This document shows, piece after piece, positions 53,930 through 63,601 of a DNA stretch of 64,000 nucleotides. A program made the position numbers and the translations under genes. Within the stretch, counting starts at the first letter, position 1. Each line of letters begins with the position of its first letter. Origin of the DNA: Desulfosarcina widdelii (lineage in GTDB: Bacteria; Desulfobacterota; Desulfobacteria; Desulfobacterales; Desulfosarcinaceae). Location of the stretch: the NCBI RefSeq assembly GCF_009688965.1, contig NZ_AP021875.1, positions 3,224,001 to 3,288,000 on the forward strand, given 5' to 3'. The notes under the pieces were generated by a model that was given only the letters and a program-made list of their open reading frames with translations, was not told the origin of the DNA and searched no databases.

Positions 53930-55379
53930 CCGTCTCTTCGATGCCGCATAGATTCCGGGCAGCCCGTTTCTTCTCGTTCATATTCACCTGGCGGGCTATC
54001 ATGATGCGCTGGGCCTGCGGCGAACCGGCGCCGTGCATGGATTCCGTGAGGTAGCCCACGGCCGCGGTTCCCAGGGTCAGGTTTTCAATCAGCCGGAGGA
54101 TACGCATGCGCGCTTCGGTGGAGACGCCCTCCCGGGTACGAAAATATTTTTCGATCAGGGGGCCAACCGTTTCCGACCGGTAGTCGGCCTCGGAAGGCAG
54201 TGTTACCATCAACCCGCCGGCGATATCCTGGGCCAGACGCGAGATTTCGTAAGGAAAGCGGGTAACGTTCTGTTTGTGGACGTTGGCCAGCAGCGTCTGC
54301 ACGCAGTAGGTGCCGCTGGGTTCGACGGCCCCTTCGGCTGCGCAGGCGATGCAGCCGCAGTACAGGGTTTCGTTGAGCTGGTTCATTTCGATGATCTTGT
54401 CGCGGATGTGCGAGGCGCGCTCTGCGCCGTTGAACTCGGCCGCCGTCTGGGCAGCACCGATGAGCACATCCCCAACCCCCACCTTGCAGGCGTAGCTCTG
54501 GCGGTGGTAGGACGCGAACTTCTCCACCAGTATCCCCGAGAACTCGGTTTCGCCGCACATGAAGACCCGATCCCAGGGGACGAAGACATCGTCAAAAACG
54601 ACCAGGGCCTCGTGCCCGCCGAAGCGGATATTGCCCTGGTCCAACTTGCCGTTTTCCATTTTGCGGGTGTCGCAGGACTGCCGTCCCATGATGTAGGTAA
54701 TACCCTTGGCATCGGCGGGCAGGGCAAAGGAAACCGCGTAGTCGCCATCCGCTTCGCGCATGGTCAGCGTCGGCATGACGATGATTTCATGAGAATTGAC
54801 CGCGCCGGTCTGGTGGGCCTTGGCACCGCGGACTACGATGCCCTCGGCGGTTTTCTCCACCACGCGCAGGAACATGTCGGGGTCGGGCTGCTTGTGGGGC
54901 GGCAGCGATCTGTCCCCCTTGGGATCGGTCATGGCGCCGTCGCAAACCAGGTCTCCGCGTTGAACCATTTCCAGATAGGCCAAAAACCGGGGGTTGTATT
55001 CGGTGCCAAGGGCCTGATCCATGTCATAAGTAACGATGGAAAGCGCATTGAGCGCATCCATGCCCACGCAGCGCTGGAAGCAGCAACCGGTTTTGCGGCC
55101 CAGAAGACGCCCCATCTTGCTTTTCTTGACCAGATCCTCTCGGCACTGGTGAATGTGGGTAAAGCGATTGATGCGCTCGCCGGTTAAGTGTGAGGTGGCC
55201 GTCATCAGGTCCCGGTATTCCGGCTTATGGGCCAGCTCGTACGTCATGGCCACGGCATTCATGGATGGCCGGATGATAGGGTTGTCGACCACGTTGTCGA
55301 TCCGTTCGCCAAACATGTAGACCACCAAGTCGAGTTTTCTCAGGCTCTCTTCGTACTGTGCAGCGGTCATCATTGACAT
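53910..55379 (-). CDS. 4-hydroxybutyryl-CoA dehydratase / vinylacetyl-CoA isomerase family enzyme
   Basis: 489-aa flavin and 4Fe-4S enzyme of the acyl-CoA-dehydrogenase-like AbfD family, converting 4-hydroxybutyryl-CoA to crotonyl-CoA through a radical mechanism. It starts MTAAQYEESLRKLDLVVYMF. Cluster cysteines C100 and C104 are in TGCCFQRCVGMDALN, and the His and Cys of YHRQSYACKVGVGD fit the remaining ligands. The FAD/CoA region HEALVVFDDVFVPWDRVF is also present. AAGGAGG lies 7 nt before ATG 55379. Related 4-hydroxyphenylacetate hydroxylase-type flavoproteins share the fold, but the CX3C cluster motif supports the dehydratase. Confidence 0.9.
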   Translation of the reverse strand: MSMMTAAQYEESLRKLDLVVYMFGERIDNVVDNPIIRPSMNAVAMTYELAHKPEYRDLMTATSHLTGERINRFTHIHQCREDLVKKSKMGRLLGRKTGCCFQRCVGMDALNALSIVTYDMDQALGTEYNPRFLAYLEMVQRGDLVCDGAMTDPKGDRSLPPHKQPDPDMFLRVVEKTAEGIVVRGAKAHQTGAVNSHEIIVMPTLTMREADGDYAVSFALPADAKGITYIMGRQSCDTRKMENGKLDQGNIRFGGHEALVVFDDVFVPWDRVFMCGETEFSGILVEKFASYHRQSYACKVGVGDVLIGAAQTAAEFNGAERASHIRDKIIEMNQLNETLYCGCIACAAEGAVEPSGTYCVQTLLANVHKQNVTRFPYEISRLAQDIAGGLMVTLPSEADYRSETVGPLIEKYFRTREGVSTEARMRILRLIENLTLGTAAVGYLTESMHGAGSPQAQRIMIARQVNMNEKKRAARNLCGIEETDGKNQD

Positions 55380-55699
55380 TGATCAGCCTCCTTCGTTTCA
55401 GCTCCTTCGCTCTGGTTCTCGATAATGATCGCGGTTCCCATGCCGCCGCCAGTGGGCAATGAGCTCTTTGCTTAAATAGGTACTGCCGTTTCTATCATAG
55501 TTGTCTGATGAAGGGAAACACAAACGCCTTGGGTGGCAGTGAGCACAGCAACCGATTGGCAACCCTGCGGTGTTCGCTCCGGCCTTCCCGACCGGTGGCC
55601 GCAAAACCCTTGCGCCACGGACAAATCTTTTGTATCACCCCCCAATATAAAAACCACGACCGGCCAACGACAACCAATGCCTACAAGGAGCAGTAGAAC
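55380..55699. other. divergent intergenic region between dehydratase and transketolase genes
   Basis: 320 bp that must carry promoters for both directions. Apart from the ribosome-binding sites at the two ends I found no convincing promoter, operator or riboswitch-like structure. Confidence 0.5.
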
Positions 55700-57718
55700 A
55701 TGACCAAGGCCACGCCCAAGCAGCAGACGACCACCGCCGAACTTTGCATCAACACCATTCGCACCCTCTCCATGGATGCGGTTCAGAAGGCCAATTCCGG
55801 CCATCCGGGAGCGCCCATGGGACTGGCACCAGCCGGTTATGCGCTGTGGACACGGGTGATGAAACACAATCCGAAGAATCCGGACTGGCCCGACCGCGAC
55901 CGCTTCGTCCTTTCCGGCGGCCACGCCTCCATGCTGCTCTACAGTCTTTTGCACCTCACCGGCTACGACCTGAGCCTGGAAGAAATCCAAAACTTCCGGC
56001 AGTGGGGCAGCAAAACCCCCGGCCACCCCGAATACGGCCACGCACCCGGCGTGGAGACGACGACGGGCCCATTAGGTCAGGGATTCGCCAACGCCGTGGG
56101 CATGGCCATGGCCGAACGGCACCTGGCCGCCGGCTTCAACCAACCCGGCCATGAAATCGTCGATCACTACACCTATGTAATGTGCGGCGACGGCGACCTG
56201 ATGGAAGGGGTGGCCTCCGAATCGGCCTCTCTGGCCGGCCACCTGGGACTGGCCAAACTCATTTGCCTGTACGACGATAACGGCATCTCCATCGAAGGCA
56301 CCACCGGAATCGCCTTTACGGAAAACGTGGCCAAGCGCTTCGACGCCTATCGCTGGCAGGTCATCAAGGTAAAAGATGGCAGCGACCCCGATGCCATCGA
56401 AAAGGCCCTTATAGCCGCCAAGGCCGAAACGAAAAAACCGACGATTATCATGCTTAAAACCCACATCGCCCACGGCAGCCCCAACAAACAGGACGCGGCC
56501 GATGCACACGGCGCGCCGCTGGGCGAAGAAGAGATCAAGGTCACCAAAAAAGCGCTGGGATGGAAAAGCAAACAGCCCTTTACCATTCCCAAAAAGGCGC
56601 TGACCGCTTTTCGAAAATGCGTCAAGGCCGGGGAAAAAGCGGAGGATCGATGGAAAAAAGCCTATCAGAAGTACAACAAGAAATATCCGGATCTGGCCGA
56701 CGGTTGGGTCAACGCCCTGACCCGCTTTATGCCCAAAAATTGGGATAAGAATCTTCCCTGCTTCCAGCCGGAAGACGGCCCTCTGGCCACCCGGGCTGCA
56801 TCGGGCAAGGTCCTGAACGCCGCCGCCGCCATATTCCCCAGCCTGATGGGCGGCTCCGCGGATCTGGCGCCTTCCAACAAAACCTTCATTGACGGCAGCC
56901 CCGAGTTCCAGAAAAAATCCTACGACGGTCGCAACATCCGCTTCGGTGTACGGGAGTTCGCCATGGGCGCCGTCATGTCCGGCATGTTCCTGCACGGCGG
57001 CGTCCGTCCCTATGGTGGAACCTTTTTGGTGTTTGCCGACTACATGCGACCGGCCATTCGCGTGGCGGCCCTGATGAAACTTCCGGTAATCTACGTTTTT
57101 ACCCACGACAGCGTGGCCGTGGGCGAAGACGGCCCCACCCACCAGCCTGTGGAACATCTCGCCTCGCTACGGGCCATCCCGAACCTGACGGTAATCCGCC
57201 CGGCCGACGCCACGGAAACCACCGAAGCCTGGCGCAAGGCCATCACCATGAACGACCGGCCTGTGGCCCTGATTCTCAGCCGGCAGAAACTGCCCATTCT
57301 CGACGCCAAGCAGACCGCCCGCGGTGTGGATCAGGGGGCCTACATCCTGTCCAACTCCAAAGGCAGAGCCCAGATCCTGCTCATCGCCACGGGTGCCGAG
57401 GTACACATTACCCTCGAAGCCCAACAGATGCTGGCGAAAAAAGGCGTTGCCGCCCGGGTGATTAACATGCCTTCCTGGGAACTGTTCGAAGAGCAGTCCG
57501 AAGACATTAAAAAGCGCATTCTGCCCCCCACCCTGAAGAACCGCATTGCCGTCGAAGCCGGCATTTCCATGGGTTGGGAGCGCTATGTGGGCCCGCAGGG
57601 CAAGGTCATCGGCATCGACCGGTTCGGCGCCTCGGCACCGGGAGGAACGGTGCTTCAGAAGTACGGGTTCACTGCCAACAAAATTGTTGCAGCGGCCCTT
57701 GAAATGCTTAAAAAATAA
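55700..57718 (+). CDS. tkt: transketolase
   Basis: 672-aa thiamine-diphosphate enzyme of the non-oxidative pentose phosphate pathway. The N-terminal domain has [39 protein letters not shown] and the TPP/metal motif [20 protein letters not shown]. The middle domain has [20 protein letters not shown] and [20 protein letters not shown]. The C-terminal domain has [20 protein letters not shown]. Full length and all catalytic histidine regions are present. AAGGAG precedes the ATG, and an intrinsic terminator follows. Confidence 0.96.
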   Translation: MTKATPKQQTTTAELCINTIRTLSMDAVQKANSGHPGAPMGLAPAGYALWTRVMKHNPKNPDWPDRDRFVLSGGHASMLLYSLLHLTGYDLSLEEIQNFRQWGSKTPGHPEYGHAPGVETTTGPLGQGFANAVGMAMAERHLAAGFNQPGHEIVDHYTYVMCGDGDLMEGVASESASLAGHLGLAKLICLYDDNGISIEGTTGIAFTENVAKRFDAYRWQVIKVKDGSDPDAIEKALIAAKAETKKPTIIMLKTHIAHGSPNKQDAADAHGAPLGEEEIKVTKKALGWKSKQPFTIPKKALTAFRKCVKAGEKAEDRWKKAYQKYNKKYPDLADGWVNALTRFMPKNWDKNLPCFQPEDGPLATRAASGKVLNAAAAIFPSLMGGSADLAPSNKTFIDGSPEFQKKSYDGRNIRFGVREFAMGAVMSGMFLHGGVRPYGGTFLVFADYMRPAIRVAALMKLPVIYVFTHDSVAVGEDGPTHQPVEHLASLRAIPNLTVIRPADATETTEAWRKAITMNDRPVALILSRQKLPILDAKQTARGVDQGAYILSNSKGRAQILLIATGAEVHITLEAQQMLAKKGVAARVINMPSWELFEEQSEDIKKRILPPTLKNRIAVEAGISMGWERYVGPQGKVIGIDRFGASAPGGTVLQKYGFTANKIVAAALEMLKK

Positions 57719-57746
57719 ACGTTTCCACTATACCAAAACGAATCGG

Positions 57747-57774
57747 GGGCGCCTTTGCAGGCGCCCTTTTTTTT
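57747..57774 (+). terminator. intrinsic terminator after transketolase
   Basis: GGGCGCCT (57747-57754), loop TTGC, AGGCGCCC (57759-57766), followed by a run of eight T. A textbook rho-independent terminator 28 bp after the stop codon. Confidence 0.9.
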
Positions 57775-57877
57775 ATTTTTTGCGTCAATCCGGCGATAAG
57801 TAACATAGACGTTGCCAACACGATGCAATGAATCATCCGGCAAACGGGCAGGCATTGAATGGCGGCCAATTTACGTC

Positions 57878-57905
57878 TTGACAAACATGCTGTTTTCTTT
57901 ATATT
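57878..57905 (+). promoter_or_regulatory. sigma-70-type promoter of the Cache-domain gene
   Basis: TTGACA (57878-57883), 16-nt spacer, TATATT (57900-57905). It is 57 bp before the TTG start codon. Confidence 0.6.
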
Positions 57906-57961
57906 TTTTTTGATCAATCGAGCACTAATTGATCAAATGATCCAAAAAAACGGAGGCTAAC

Positions 57962-58444
57962 TTGAAAATCTCAACTGTTTGTGGCTGGATCATGGTCCTT
58001 GTTCTTCTGCTGAGCGTACCGGCAATGGCGGGCACCCGGGATGATTGCATTTCCAAGTGCAAGGAAGCGGCAACGTTCATTAAAACCCAGGGCATCGATG
58101 CCGCCATCAAGGAAATCAACAACAAAGAGGGCCGTTTTGTGTGGAACGACGGTGTCAGCTACGTTTTTCTGATGAACATGAAGGCCAGGATGCTGGCGCA
58201 TCCCCACAAACCGGAATTGTTGAAACCGGAGACCCTGATCGATGCCACCGATGTGGATGGAAAGGCGTTTTTCAGGGATTTCGTCAAGGCCGCCAAGAAA
58301 GGCAAAGGCTGGACCAAATACATGTGGCCCGTTCCCGGCATGGATGTCAACAAGCCCAAACATACCTTTATCTATCGGGTACCGGGGACGGAGTACTTCG
58401 TGGGCGCTGGATTCTACGTTATGTCGCCGGGCGTGTATTATTGA
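57962..58444 (+). CDS. secreted single Cache-domain protein
   Basis: 160-aa exported protein. It begins at a TTG codon (57962) that is clearly selected by a GGAGG 5-9 nt upstream. The signal peptide is IMVLVLLLSVPAMAG with an AMA cleavage site. The mature domain has the small Cache_2 pattern: AATFIKTQGIDAAIKEINNK, GVSYVFLMNMKARMLAHPHK, a central KGKGWTKYMWPVPGMDVNK and YFVGAGFYVMSPGVYY. Such domains bind small ligands, usually as sensors in chemoreceptors. Here it is free-standing, so it may act as a periplasmic binding protein. It has its own promoter and a hairpin terminator. Confidence 0.85.
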   Translation: MKISTVCGWIMVLVLLLSVPAMAGTRDDCISKCKEAATFIKTQGIDAAIKEINNKEGRFVWNDGVSYVFLMNMKARMLAHPHKPELLKPETLIDATDVDGKAFFRDFVKAAKKGKGWTKYMWPVPGMDVNKPKHTFIYRVPGTEYFVGAGFYVMSPGVYY

Positions 58445-58490
58445 CAATCTCGGTTGGTTCGAAGATCCGCACAATTCCTTCCAGTAGTAT

Positions 58491-58526
58491 GCCGCCGCCG
58501 GTATCGGCGGCGGCTATGGGCTTTTT
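58491..58526 (+). terminator. hairpin terminator after Cache-domain gene
   Basis: GCCGCCGCCG-GTAT-CGGCGGCGGC is a perfect 10-bp stem, followed by TATGGGC and then TTTTTT. It lies between convergent genes. Confidence 0.65.
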
Positions 58527-58546
58527 TCTTCCAGGATGTTCAACCC

Positions 58547-59473
58547 TTAAACACGGGTATTCACGGACATAAGCGTACCGGATGAAGTAAAAGCGCTATT
58601 TCCACCAAACATCGCCGATGAGGCGAAGGACTGGTCCTGGCTCATACCCAGGTTAGCCATCGTCATGTAGCTTTCGATACCGGCTGCTGCTTGCCATGAA
58701 ATGTTCTGTTGGCCGTATTCCTCCATTTCGGGGGGTGGCTGCGGACCTTCTGGTCGGTTGGCCTCCAACGCCGCTCGGGTTTCCTCCTCGCTGAGGACGC
58801 CGTCTTCGTCTTCGTCATACGCCTCGATCAGTTCTTCGGCCGTGACCTCTTCGCCCGTTGCGCTCCTGATCATCTCAGCAAGCGTTTCCGTTTTGTCCTT
58901 GTCCTCATCCTCATCGACATTGCCGAACATCATGCCCCCTGGCGGGGGGCCATCGGGCCGGTTGGCCTCCAATGCCGCCTCGGCCTCCTCTTCACTGAGG
59001 AGGCCATCACCGTCTTCGTCATACTCTTCGATCAGCGATTCCGCCGTGACCTCTTCGCCTGTCGCGTTGGTGATCATATCAGCGATCGCTTCCATCTCAG
59101 TTGCGTCCAGGCTGTCGTCTTCGTCCTCGTCAGAATCGGAAAACATATGCGATGCGTCGAAATCGCCGCGAGTCATCATGCCGCCCGGCGGGGGGCCATC
59201 GGGCCGGTTGGCCTCCAATGCCGCCTCGGTCTCCTCTTCGCTGAGGACGCCGTCGCTGCCTTCGTCATACTCGTCAATTAAATCCGCCGCTGTTACCTCT
59301 TCACCCGTTGCATTGCTGATCATATCAGCGATCGTTCCTGCTTCGTCTTCGCTCAGGCTGCCGTCTTCGTCTTCGTCGATATTGTTGAACATCTCCGACG
59401 GGTCCTGGCGGCTGCCAACAGGTGGCATTTGCCTCATTGAATAAGGCTCGGAACCGACACTACTAACCATCAT
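58547..59473 (-). CDS. EF-hand repeat calcium-binding protein
   Basis: 308-aa acidic protein made of three tandem units of about 70-80 residues, each with two EF-hand-like loops. Clear loops are NIDEDEDGSLSEDE, YDEGSDGVLSEEE, DSDEDEDDSLDATE, YDEDGDGLLSEEE and YDEDEDGVLSEEE; the loop in unit three (NVDEDEDKDKTETL) is degenerate. Units share ATGEEVTA and end EANRPDGPPPGGM. Repeats are also strong in the DNA. ATG 59473 is chosen for the AGGAGG 6 nt upstream; the frame is open to 59602. There is no signal peptide. The C-terminal 60 residues (around WQAAAGIESYMTMANLG) are not repeated. The role is unknown. Confidence 0.88.
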   Translation of the reverse strand: MMVSSVGSEPYSMRQMPPVGSRQDPSEMFNNIDEDEDGSLSEDEAGTIADMISNATGEEVTAADLIDEYDEGSDGVLSEEETEAALEANRPDGPPPGGMMTRGDFDASHMFSDSDEDEDDSLDATEMEAIADMITNATGEEVTAESLIEEYDEDGDGLLSEEEAEAALEANRPDGPPPGGMMFGNVDEDEDKDKTETLAEMIRSATGEEVTAEELIEAYDEDEDGVLSEEETRAALEANRPEGPQPPPEMEEYGQQNISWQAAAGIESYMTMANLGMSQDQSFASSAMFGGNSAFTSSGTLMSVNTRV

Positions 59474-59615
59474 GATACGCCTCCTTTGTATTTGGTGGGT
59501 TGATAAAAACGCCAATCGTACATCTCTAATCGAATCCTTACTTGATGCTATCGTTGGATATTCCATAAACTTTATGGCAGTTGTGTAACCCCAACGTAAC
59601 ATTTTGTAACATGCC

Positions 59616-61328
59616 TAATTAGGGTTTCCTGAATTAAAGATAAACACTTGAAATACTATACATTTTATGGTATTGAGGATCGAGCTAAATGCAAATATAA
59701 CCACGCTTTACCCCTCAAAACCCTTGCACTTTTCTCGGTCCTATCATGTATCGACATAATCAAAAGCAGCTGGAATTCGAAACTTTCGAATTGCCTTTCG
59801 GCGGAAAACTGCGAAGCGACAATCGCTGGGTGAAATTAGCCAAGTTTATTCCATGGGGTCAGTTCGAACCGGCCTACAGTAAATCGTTGACCAACTCCGG
59901 TTTGGGCCCTCCGGCCAAATCGGTAAGAGTCGCCTTGGGCGCCCTGATTATCAAGGAGCGCTTGGGAACCAGCGATGAAGAGACGGTAGAACAGATCCGG
60001 GAAAATCCGTATCTCCAATACTTTTTAGGCTACAAGGCCTATGAGGACGAAAAGCCCTTTGATCCGTCCCTGTTCGTATACTTCCGCAAGCGGTTTGGCA
60101 AAAAGATGCTGGCCAAGATCAATGAGTCGATTGCCCGCAAGGCACTTGAACAAGAAAAACAATCGAAAGACCGTTCCCAAACCAAAAATGACGATGATTC
60201 CACGCCTACAGGTGGAGGTAGTGAAAACCAGGGCAAATTACTTCTGGATGCCACATGTACCCCCGCGGATATTACTTTCCCAACCGACCTCAAGTTGTTG
60301 AATACCGCCCGGGAGAAGAGTGAAGGGATCATTGATATCCTACACAGTCCATTCAAGGGGAAATATCCCAAACCGCGTACCTACCGTAAGTTAGCCCGCA
60401 AAGCGTTTCTATCTGCAGCCAAAAGCAAAAGATTGTCAAAGAGCAAGAGGCGTAAGGCCATTCGGAAACAGTTGGGATATCTCAAGCGCAACTTGAAAAG
60501 CATAACCAAGCTATCCCAACGAACGCCGCTAACGAAGCTCAGTCCCCGTCAGTACAAAGAGCTGCTGGTCATTCACGAAGTCTATCGCCAGCAGCAATGG
60601 ATGTATGACCAGCATGAAAATCGTATCGATGATCGCATCGTCAGCATCAGCCAACCCCATGTGCGTCCGATCAAACGGGGTAAGGCCGGTGCGGCTACCG
60701 AATTTGGTGCCAAGATATCGGTCAGTCTCATCAATGGCATTTCATTCGTGGACCGCATCAGTTGGGATGCCTTCAATGAATCCGGGGATCTGATCGATCA
60801 GATCAAGGCATTTCGAAAACGATTTGGGCACTATCCGGCATCGGTTCATGTGGATCGGATTTACCGTAACCAAGATAATCGCCGGTTCTGCAAGAAACAT
60901 GGAATCCGCCTTTCGGGTCCCCCGCTGGGCCGGCCACCGGCCGCTGTCGAGATACAGAAAGAGATCAAAAAGCAGGTCCGTCAGGATGAGCTCGATCGGA
61001 TCCCGATCGAGGGAAAGTTCGGCCAGGGCAAGCGGCGCTTCAGTCTATCCAGAATCATGTGTAAGCTGGCAGTGACATCCGAGACGGCGATCGCGGTATC
61101 CTTCATCGTCATGAACTTGGAGAAATGGCTGAAAGGCCTTTCTTCTCTCTTTTTTACTTCCTCGTTGCTGTTCATGGTCCATATCAGAGTGCTTCAGAGA
61201 CGATTTAACGGGCTTTTGGGTCGATTAGTCGGTAAATATTTTCAGGCTAAAATGCACCTGTCACTGTTGAGAGGGTGAATTTACCCATGCTAATGCGGCA
61301 TCTTTACTAATTCAGGAAGCCCTAATTA
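59616..61328 (+). mobile_element. insertion sequence, IS5/IS1182-like
   Basis: A 21-bp near-perfect inverted repeat (TAATTAGGGTTTCCTGAATTA at 59616-59636; TAATTCAGGAAGCCCTAATTA at 61308-61328; one mismatch) brackets a single intact transposase gene. The terminal TAATTA is itself palindromic, so it could be part of the ends or a target duplication around ends starting GGG. The element lies between the EF-hand gene and the formate dehydrogenase genes and interrupts no recognisable gene. Confidence 0.85.
59746..61278 (+). CDS. IS5/IS1182-family transposase
   Basis: 510-aa DDE transposase. The N-terminal DUF772-type region has SDNRWVKLAKFIPWGQFEPA, GALIIKERLGTSDEETVEQI and RENPYLQYFLGY. The catalytic core has LLLDATCTPADITFPTDLKL (first Asp), ASVHVDRIYRNQDNRRFC (second Asp region) and IPIEGKFGQGKRRFSLSRI (final Glu). 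It appears full length without frameshift, so the element may be active or recently so. A basic linker (about residues 215-250, KSKRLSKSKRRKAIRKQLGY) is also visible. Confidence 0.92.
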   Translation: MYRHNQKQLEFETFELPFGGKLRSDNRWVKLAKFIPWGQFEPAYSKSLTNSGLGPPAKSVRVALGALIIKERLGTSDEETVEQIRENPYLQYFLGYKAYEDEKPFDPSLFVYFRKRFGKKMLAKINESIARKALEQEKQSKDRSQTKNDDDSTPTGGGSENQGKLLLDATCTPADITFPTDLKLLNTAREKSEGIIDILHSPFKGKYPKPRTYRKLARKAFLSAAKSKRLSKSKRRKAIRKQLGYLKRNLKSITKLSQRTPLTKLSPRQYKELLVIHEVYRQQQWMYDQHENRIDDRIVSISQPHVRPIKRGKAGAATEFGAKISVSLINGISFVDRISWDAFNESGDLIDQIKAFRKRFGHYPASVHVDRIYRNQDNRRFCKKHGIRLSGPPLGRPPAAVEIQKEIKKQVRQDELDRIPIEGKFGQGKRRFSLSRIMCKLAVTSETAIAVSFIVMNLEKWLKGLSSLFFTSSLLFMVHIRVLQRRFNGLLGRLVGKYFQAKMHLSLLRG

Positions 61329-61776
61329 ATTTAATTTTTTACCTATAAACTGAATTACGGTTTTACCCGAAGCAAGACACATACCATTTTTCTCCAGGAA
61401 GTATTGGTGAGACAAAACTGAGGAAACTAAAAATGCAATTGAGTGATGATTGATCAGGGGGCAAATGGGAAGGCGCCTTGACGAGTTAACGGCTTTACTA
61501 TTTGCAATAATTATATATTTTTTATTTCTTTCCAGACTGTTTTCGTGGAAACGATGTAAATTCTGCGATTTCGGGCCGCAGTCTTTAAAAAATTGTTGTG
61601 CGCTGTTAGCAATCTTTCACATGGACAATGAGAACAACGCCGATAGGCAAAAAAATCTATGTGAGATTTCTCGCAGAGAAGATTGTACCTACCCCTGTAT
61701 GGATTGGCGGGATTGAAAAAAAATGAACGACTTGGATCGACTTTTTCCTTCATGCCGTTTTTTGACTGAAGCATCG
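61329..61776. other. 450-bp gene-free stretch between IS and fdhE
   Basis: AT-rich on the IS side. An 88-codon plus-strand frame (61450-61716) has no ribosome-binding site or recognisable sequence and is not called. No strong terminator for the formate dehydrogenase operon (minus strand) was seen. Confidence 0.5.
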
Positions 61777-62682
61777 TCAGTCGATACGGTTCCAGGGCGT
61801 CCAAGTCATGGGGTAGAATCCTTTTTTCCTGGCGAAGATATCGAGGTGGACCATGGCGACGGCAGCCATATCCAGGGAGGGTGGCGCAGCGATTTCCCGT
61901 AAATCGACACATAGCAGATAATGGCGGCACTTTTTACATGCATCGATGCGTTCGCCGGTTTCACCGGATTCCTGGTAGTAGCGCAGGTTGTCCTTTTCCT
62001 CGGTATCGCATGCCGGGCACCGGTTTCGTTTGAAACGCCACTGGCAGCCGCACAAGGCGCAATGCAGGTATTTTTGCCCGCCGCCGCCTTGAAGGAATTC
62101 GGTGGTAGGACCCTGGGGCTTGGCGAGATAACTGATGGCGGGCATGGCTCCGCACAAAGGGCAATACCCCAGCGACCAGGACGATAAATCGGCCGATGCC
62201 GCCCCCTTCATCCTTACGGCGTTGAGCACCGTCGACAGTGCCCAATTGACGGCGAATCCGAGGGAATCCTCTTTTAGCCCGCCCACTTTCCCCGCCGCAC
62301 GGAATGCCTCGGCGTTGTCCTCCAGATAAGCTTTCGCAATCACGGCCAGGTCCAAATCCCCTCTTTCGATGACAGCTTCGATGGCACAAAGGTCTGTCTC
62401 CAGGTTCGGAAAAGCCAGTTTGAGGGTCGGCATCAGGTCAGCGTATGCCTTTTCCAGGGAAGGTTTCAAGTCGGAAAAAGAGAGGTCCGCAACCATGGGA
62501 ACACCTGAACGGCGCCGGCTGCCGGCAGGCTCCGGATCCAAAGGCGGCAAACAAACTTTTATCTCATCGATGGCGGTCTCCCTTTTGAGCAATACAGGAG
62601 CAAAGGGTTTGATGACGGTTTCCAGAGCGGGTCGTTTTTGCAATGACAGGGCAATCGCCTGATCGTACTGCTGTTCGATCAT
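61777..62682 (-). CDS. fdhE: formate dehydrogenase accessory protein FdhE
   Basis: 301-aa cytoplasmic maturation factor for formate dehydrogenase, thought to bind iron and help hand over the folded enzyme before Tat export. Rubredoxin-like cysteine pairs are in LGYCPLCGAMPAISYL, YLHCALCGCQWRFKRNRCPA followed by CDTEE, and DACKKCRHYLLCVDLRE. The N-terminal 150 residues are helical. ATG 62682 is the preferred start; ATGs at 62742 and 62706 are also open and none has a strong Shine-Dalgarno. It follows fdhB in the same direction. Confidence 0.9.
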   Translation of the reverse strand: MIEQQYDQAIALSLQKRPALETVIKPFAPVLLKRETAIDEIKVCLPPLDPEPAGSRRRSGVPMVADLSFSDLKPSLEKAYADLMPTLKLAFPNLETDLCAIEAVIERGDLDLAVIAKAYLEDNAEAFRAAGKVGGLKEDSLGFAVNWALSTVLNAVRMKGAASADLSSWSLGYCPLCGAMPAISYLAKPQGPTTEFLQGGGGQKYLHCALCGCQWRFKRNRCPACDTEEKDNLRYYQESGETGERIDACKKCRHYLLCVDLREIAAPPSLDMAAVAMVHLDIFARKKGFYPMTWTPWNRID

Positions 62683-62809
62683 ACCATTCGATCTTTCGAG
62701 TTGCATCGTTGAACAACTTTCTATGAGTGGAGAGGATCCCACCCCGGGCAGACACCTGGGCGAAAACCCGGGGTAGGCAGCAATGGCGAAAAGAGTTTTG
62801 GCCTCGCGC

Positions 62810-63550
62810 TTAAACCCTCAGCAGCGAACGAACGCCCTTTCGCAGCGGAGATCCCAGTTTGGCCAGAAAAGCTTTGCGGTCCAGCCCCGGTATAAACTGA
62901 GCCACGCTGAACTCATAGTACTTGGTAGGATCGTCCACGAGCAGGTAGATTACGTTTACATCGTCCGGGTCGGCCAGCATGGCCTTGGGATGCTCTTTTT
63001 TTACCCTTGCCAGCCGTTTTTGGGCCAGCGTAAGCATCTCTTCCCGCTCGCCGAAGTTCATGGCACCCGTGGGGCACACCTGAACGCAAACCGGCAGCAG
63101 ACCTCGAACGACCCTGTCATTACACATGGTGCACTTGCTGATCCGACCCGTAGTGGGATCTCGCCGGGGAATGTTGTACGGACAAGATTCGCGCATTTCC
63201 TCGAAGGTCTCTTCGGAGAGTTGGCGGGTTTTGTCCGTGTAGACCACGGCGCCGGTTTTTTTGTCGTGGATGATGGCCCCCTCCACGATATCACCGCCCA
63301 CAGCCACGCAGGGCGGGTCGATGCAATGGCGGCACTGGTCGGGGAAGAAATACCAGCGGATTGTGTTGCCCTCCAGGTGTTCGCTGAACCGCACGATTTT
63401 ATAGTTGTTTGGGTTCAGATCCGGTGGATTCTGATGGGAGCCGGTCTGTTTGGTTTTATTGGCCGGCAGCTCGAACCACTCCTTGCAAGCTATCTGGCAG
63501 CCCCGGCACGCCGTGCATCGGGACGTATCGATTAGAAATGATTTGGCCAT
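62810..63550 (-). CDS. fdhB: formate dehydrogenase iron-sulfur (beta) subunit
   Basis: 246-aa electron-transfer subunit with four 4Fe-4S sites. Cysteines C12, C15, C18 and C22 (RCTACRGCQIACKEW) and C73, C76 and C81 (DQCRHCIDPPCVAV) are followed by ESCPYNIPRRDP, SKCTMCNDRVV and LPVCVQVCPTGAMNF. There is no signal peptide; it would be exported with the Tat-dependent catalytic subunit in Desulfovibrio-type periplasmic enzymes. The C-terminus lacks an obvious membrane helix, so a soluble enzyme is likely. GGAGAC precedes the start. It lies 51 bp after the catalytic subunit gene. Confidence 0.92.
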   Translation of the reverse strand: MAKSFLIDTSRCTACRGCQIACKEWFELPANKTKQTGSHQNPPDLNPNNYKIVRFSEHLEGNTIRWYFFPDQCRHCIDPPCVAVGGDIVEGAIIHDKKTGAVVYTDKTRQLSEETFEEMRESCPYNIPRRDPTTGRISKCTMCNDRVVRGLLPVCVQVCPTGAMNFGEREEMLTLAQKRLARVKKEHPKAMLADPDDVNVIYLLVDDPTKYYEFSVAQFIPGLDRKAFLAKLGSPLRKGVRSLLRV

Positions 63551-63601
63551 GATGATGTCTCCTTTCGGGTATCGGGCAAAACGAAGCTACCCTCGTCCGT
63601 T

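Noticed and set aside
61450..61716. 88-codon plus-strand frame after the insertion sequence
   Set aside because: No ribosome-binding site, odd composition with a hydrophobic start, and no recognisable homology; likely chance.
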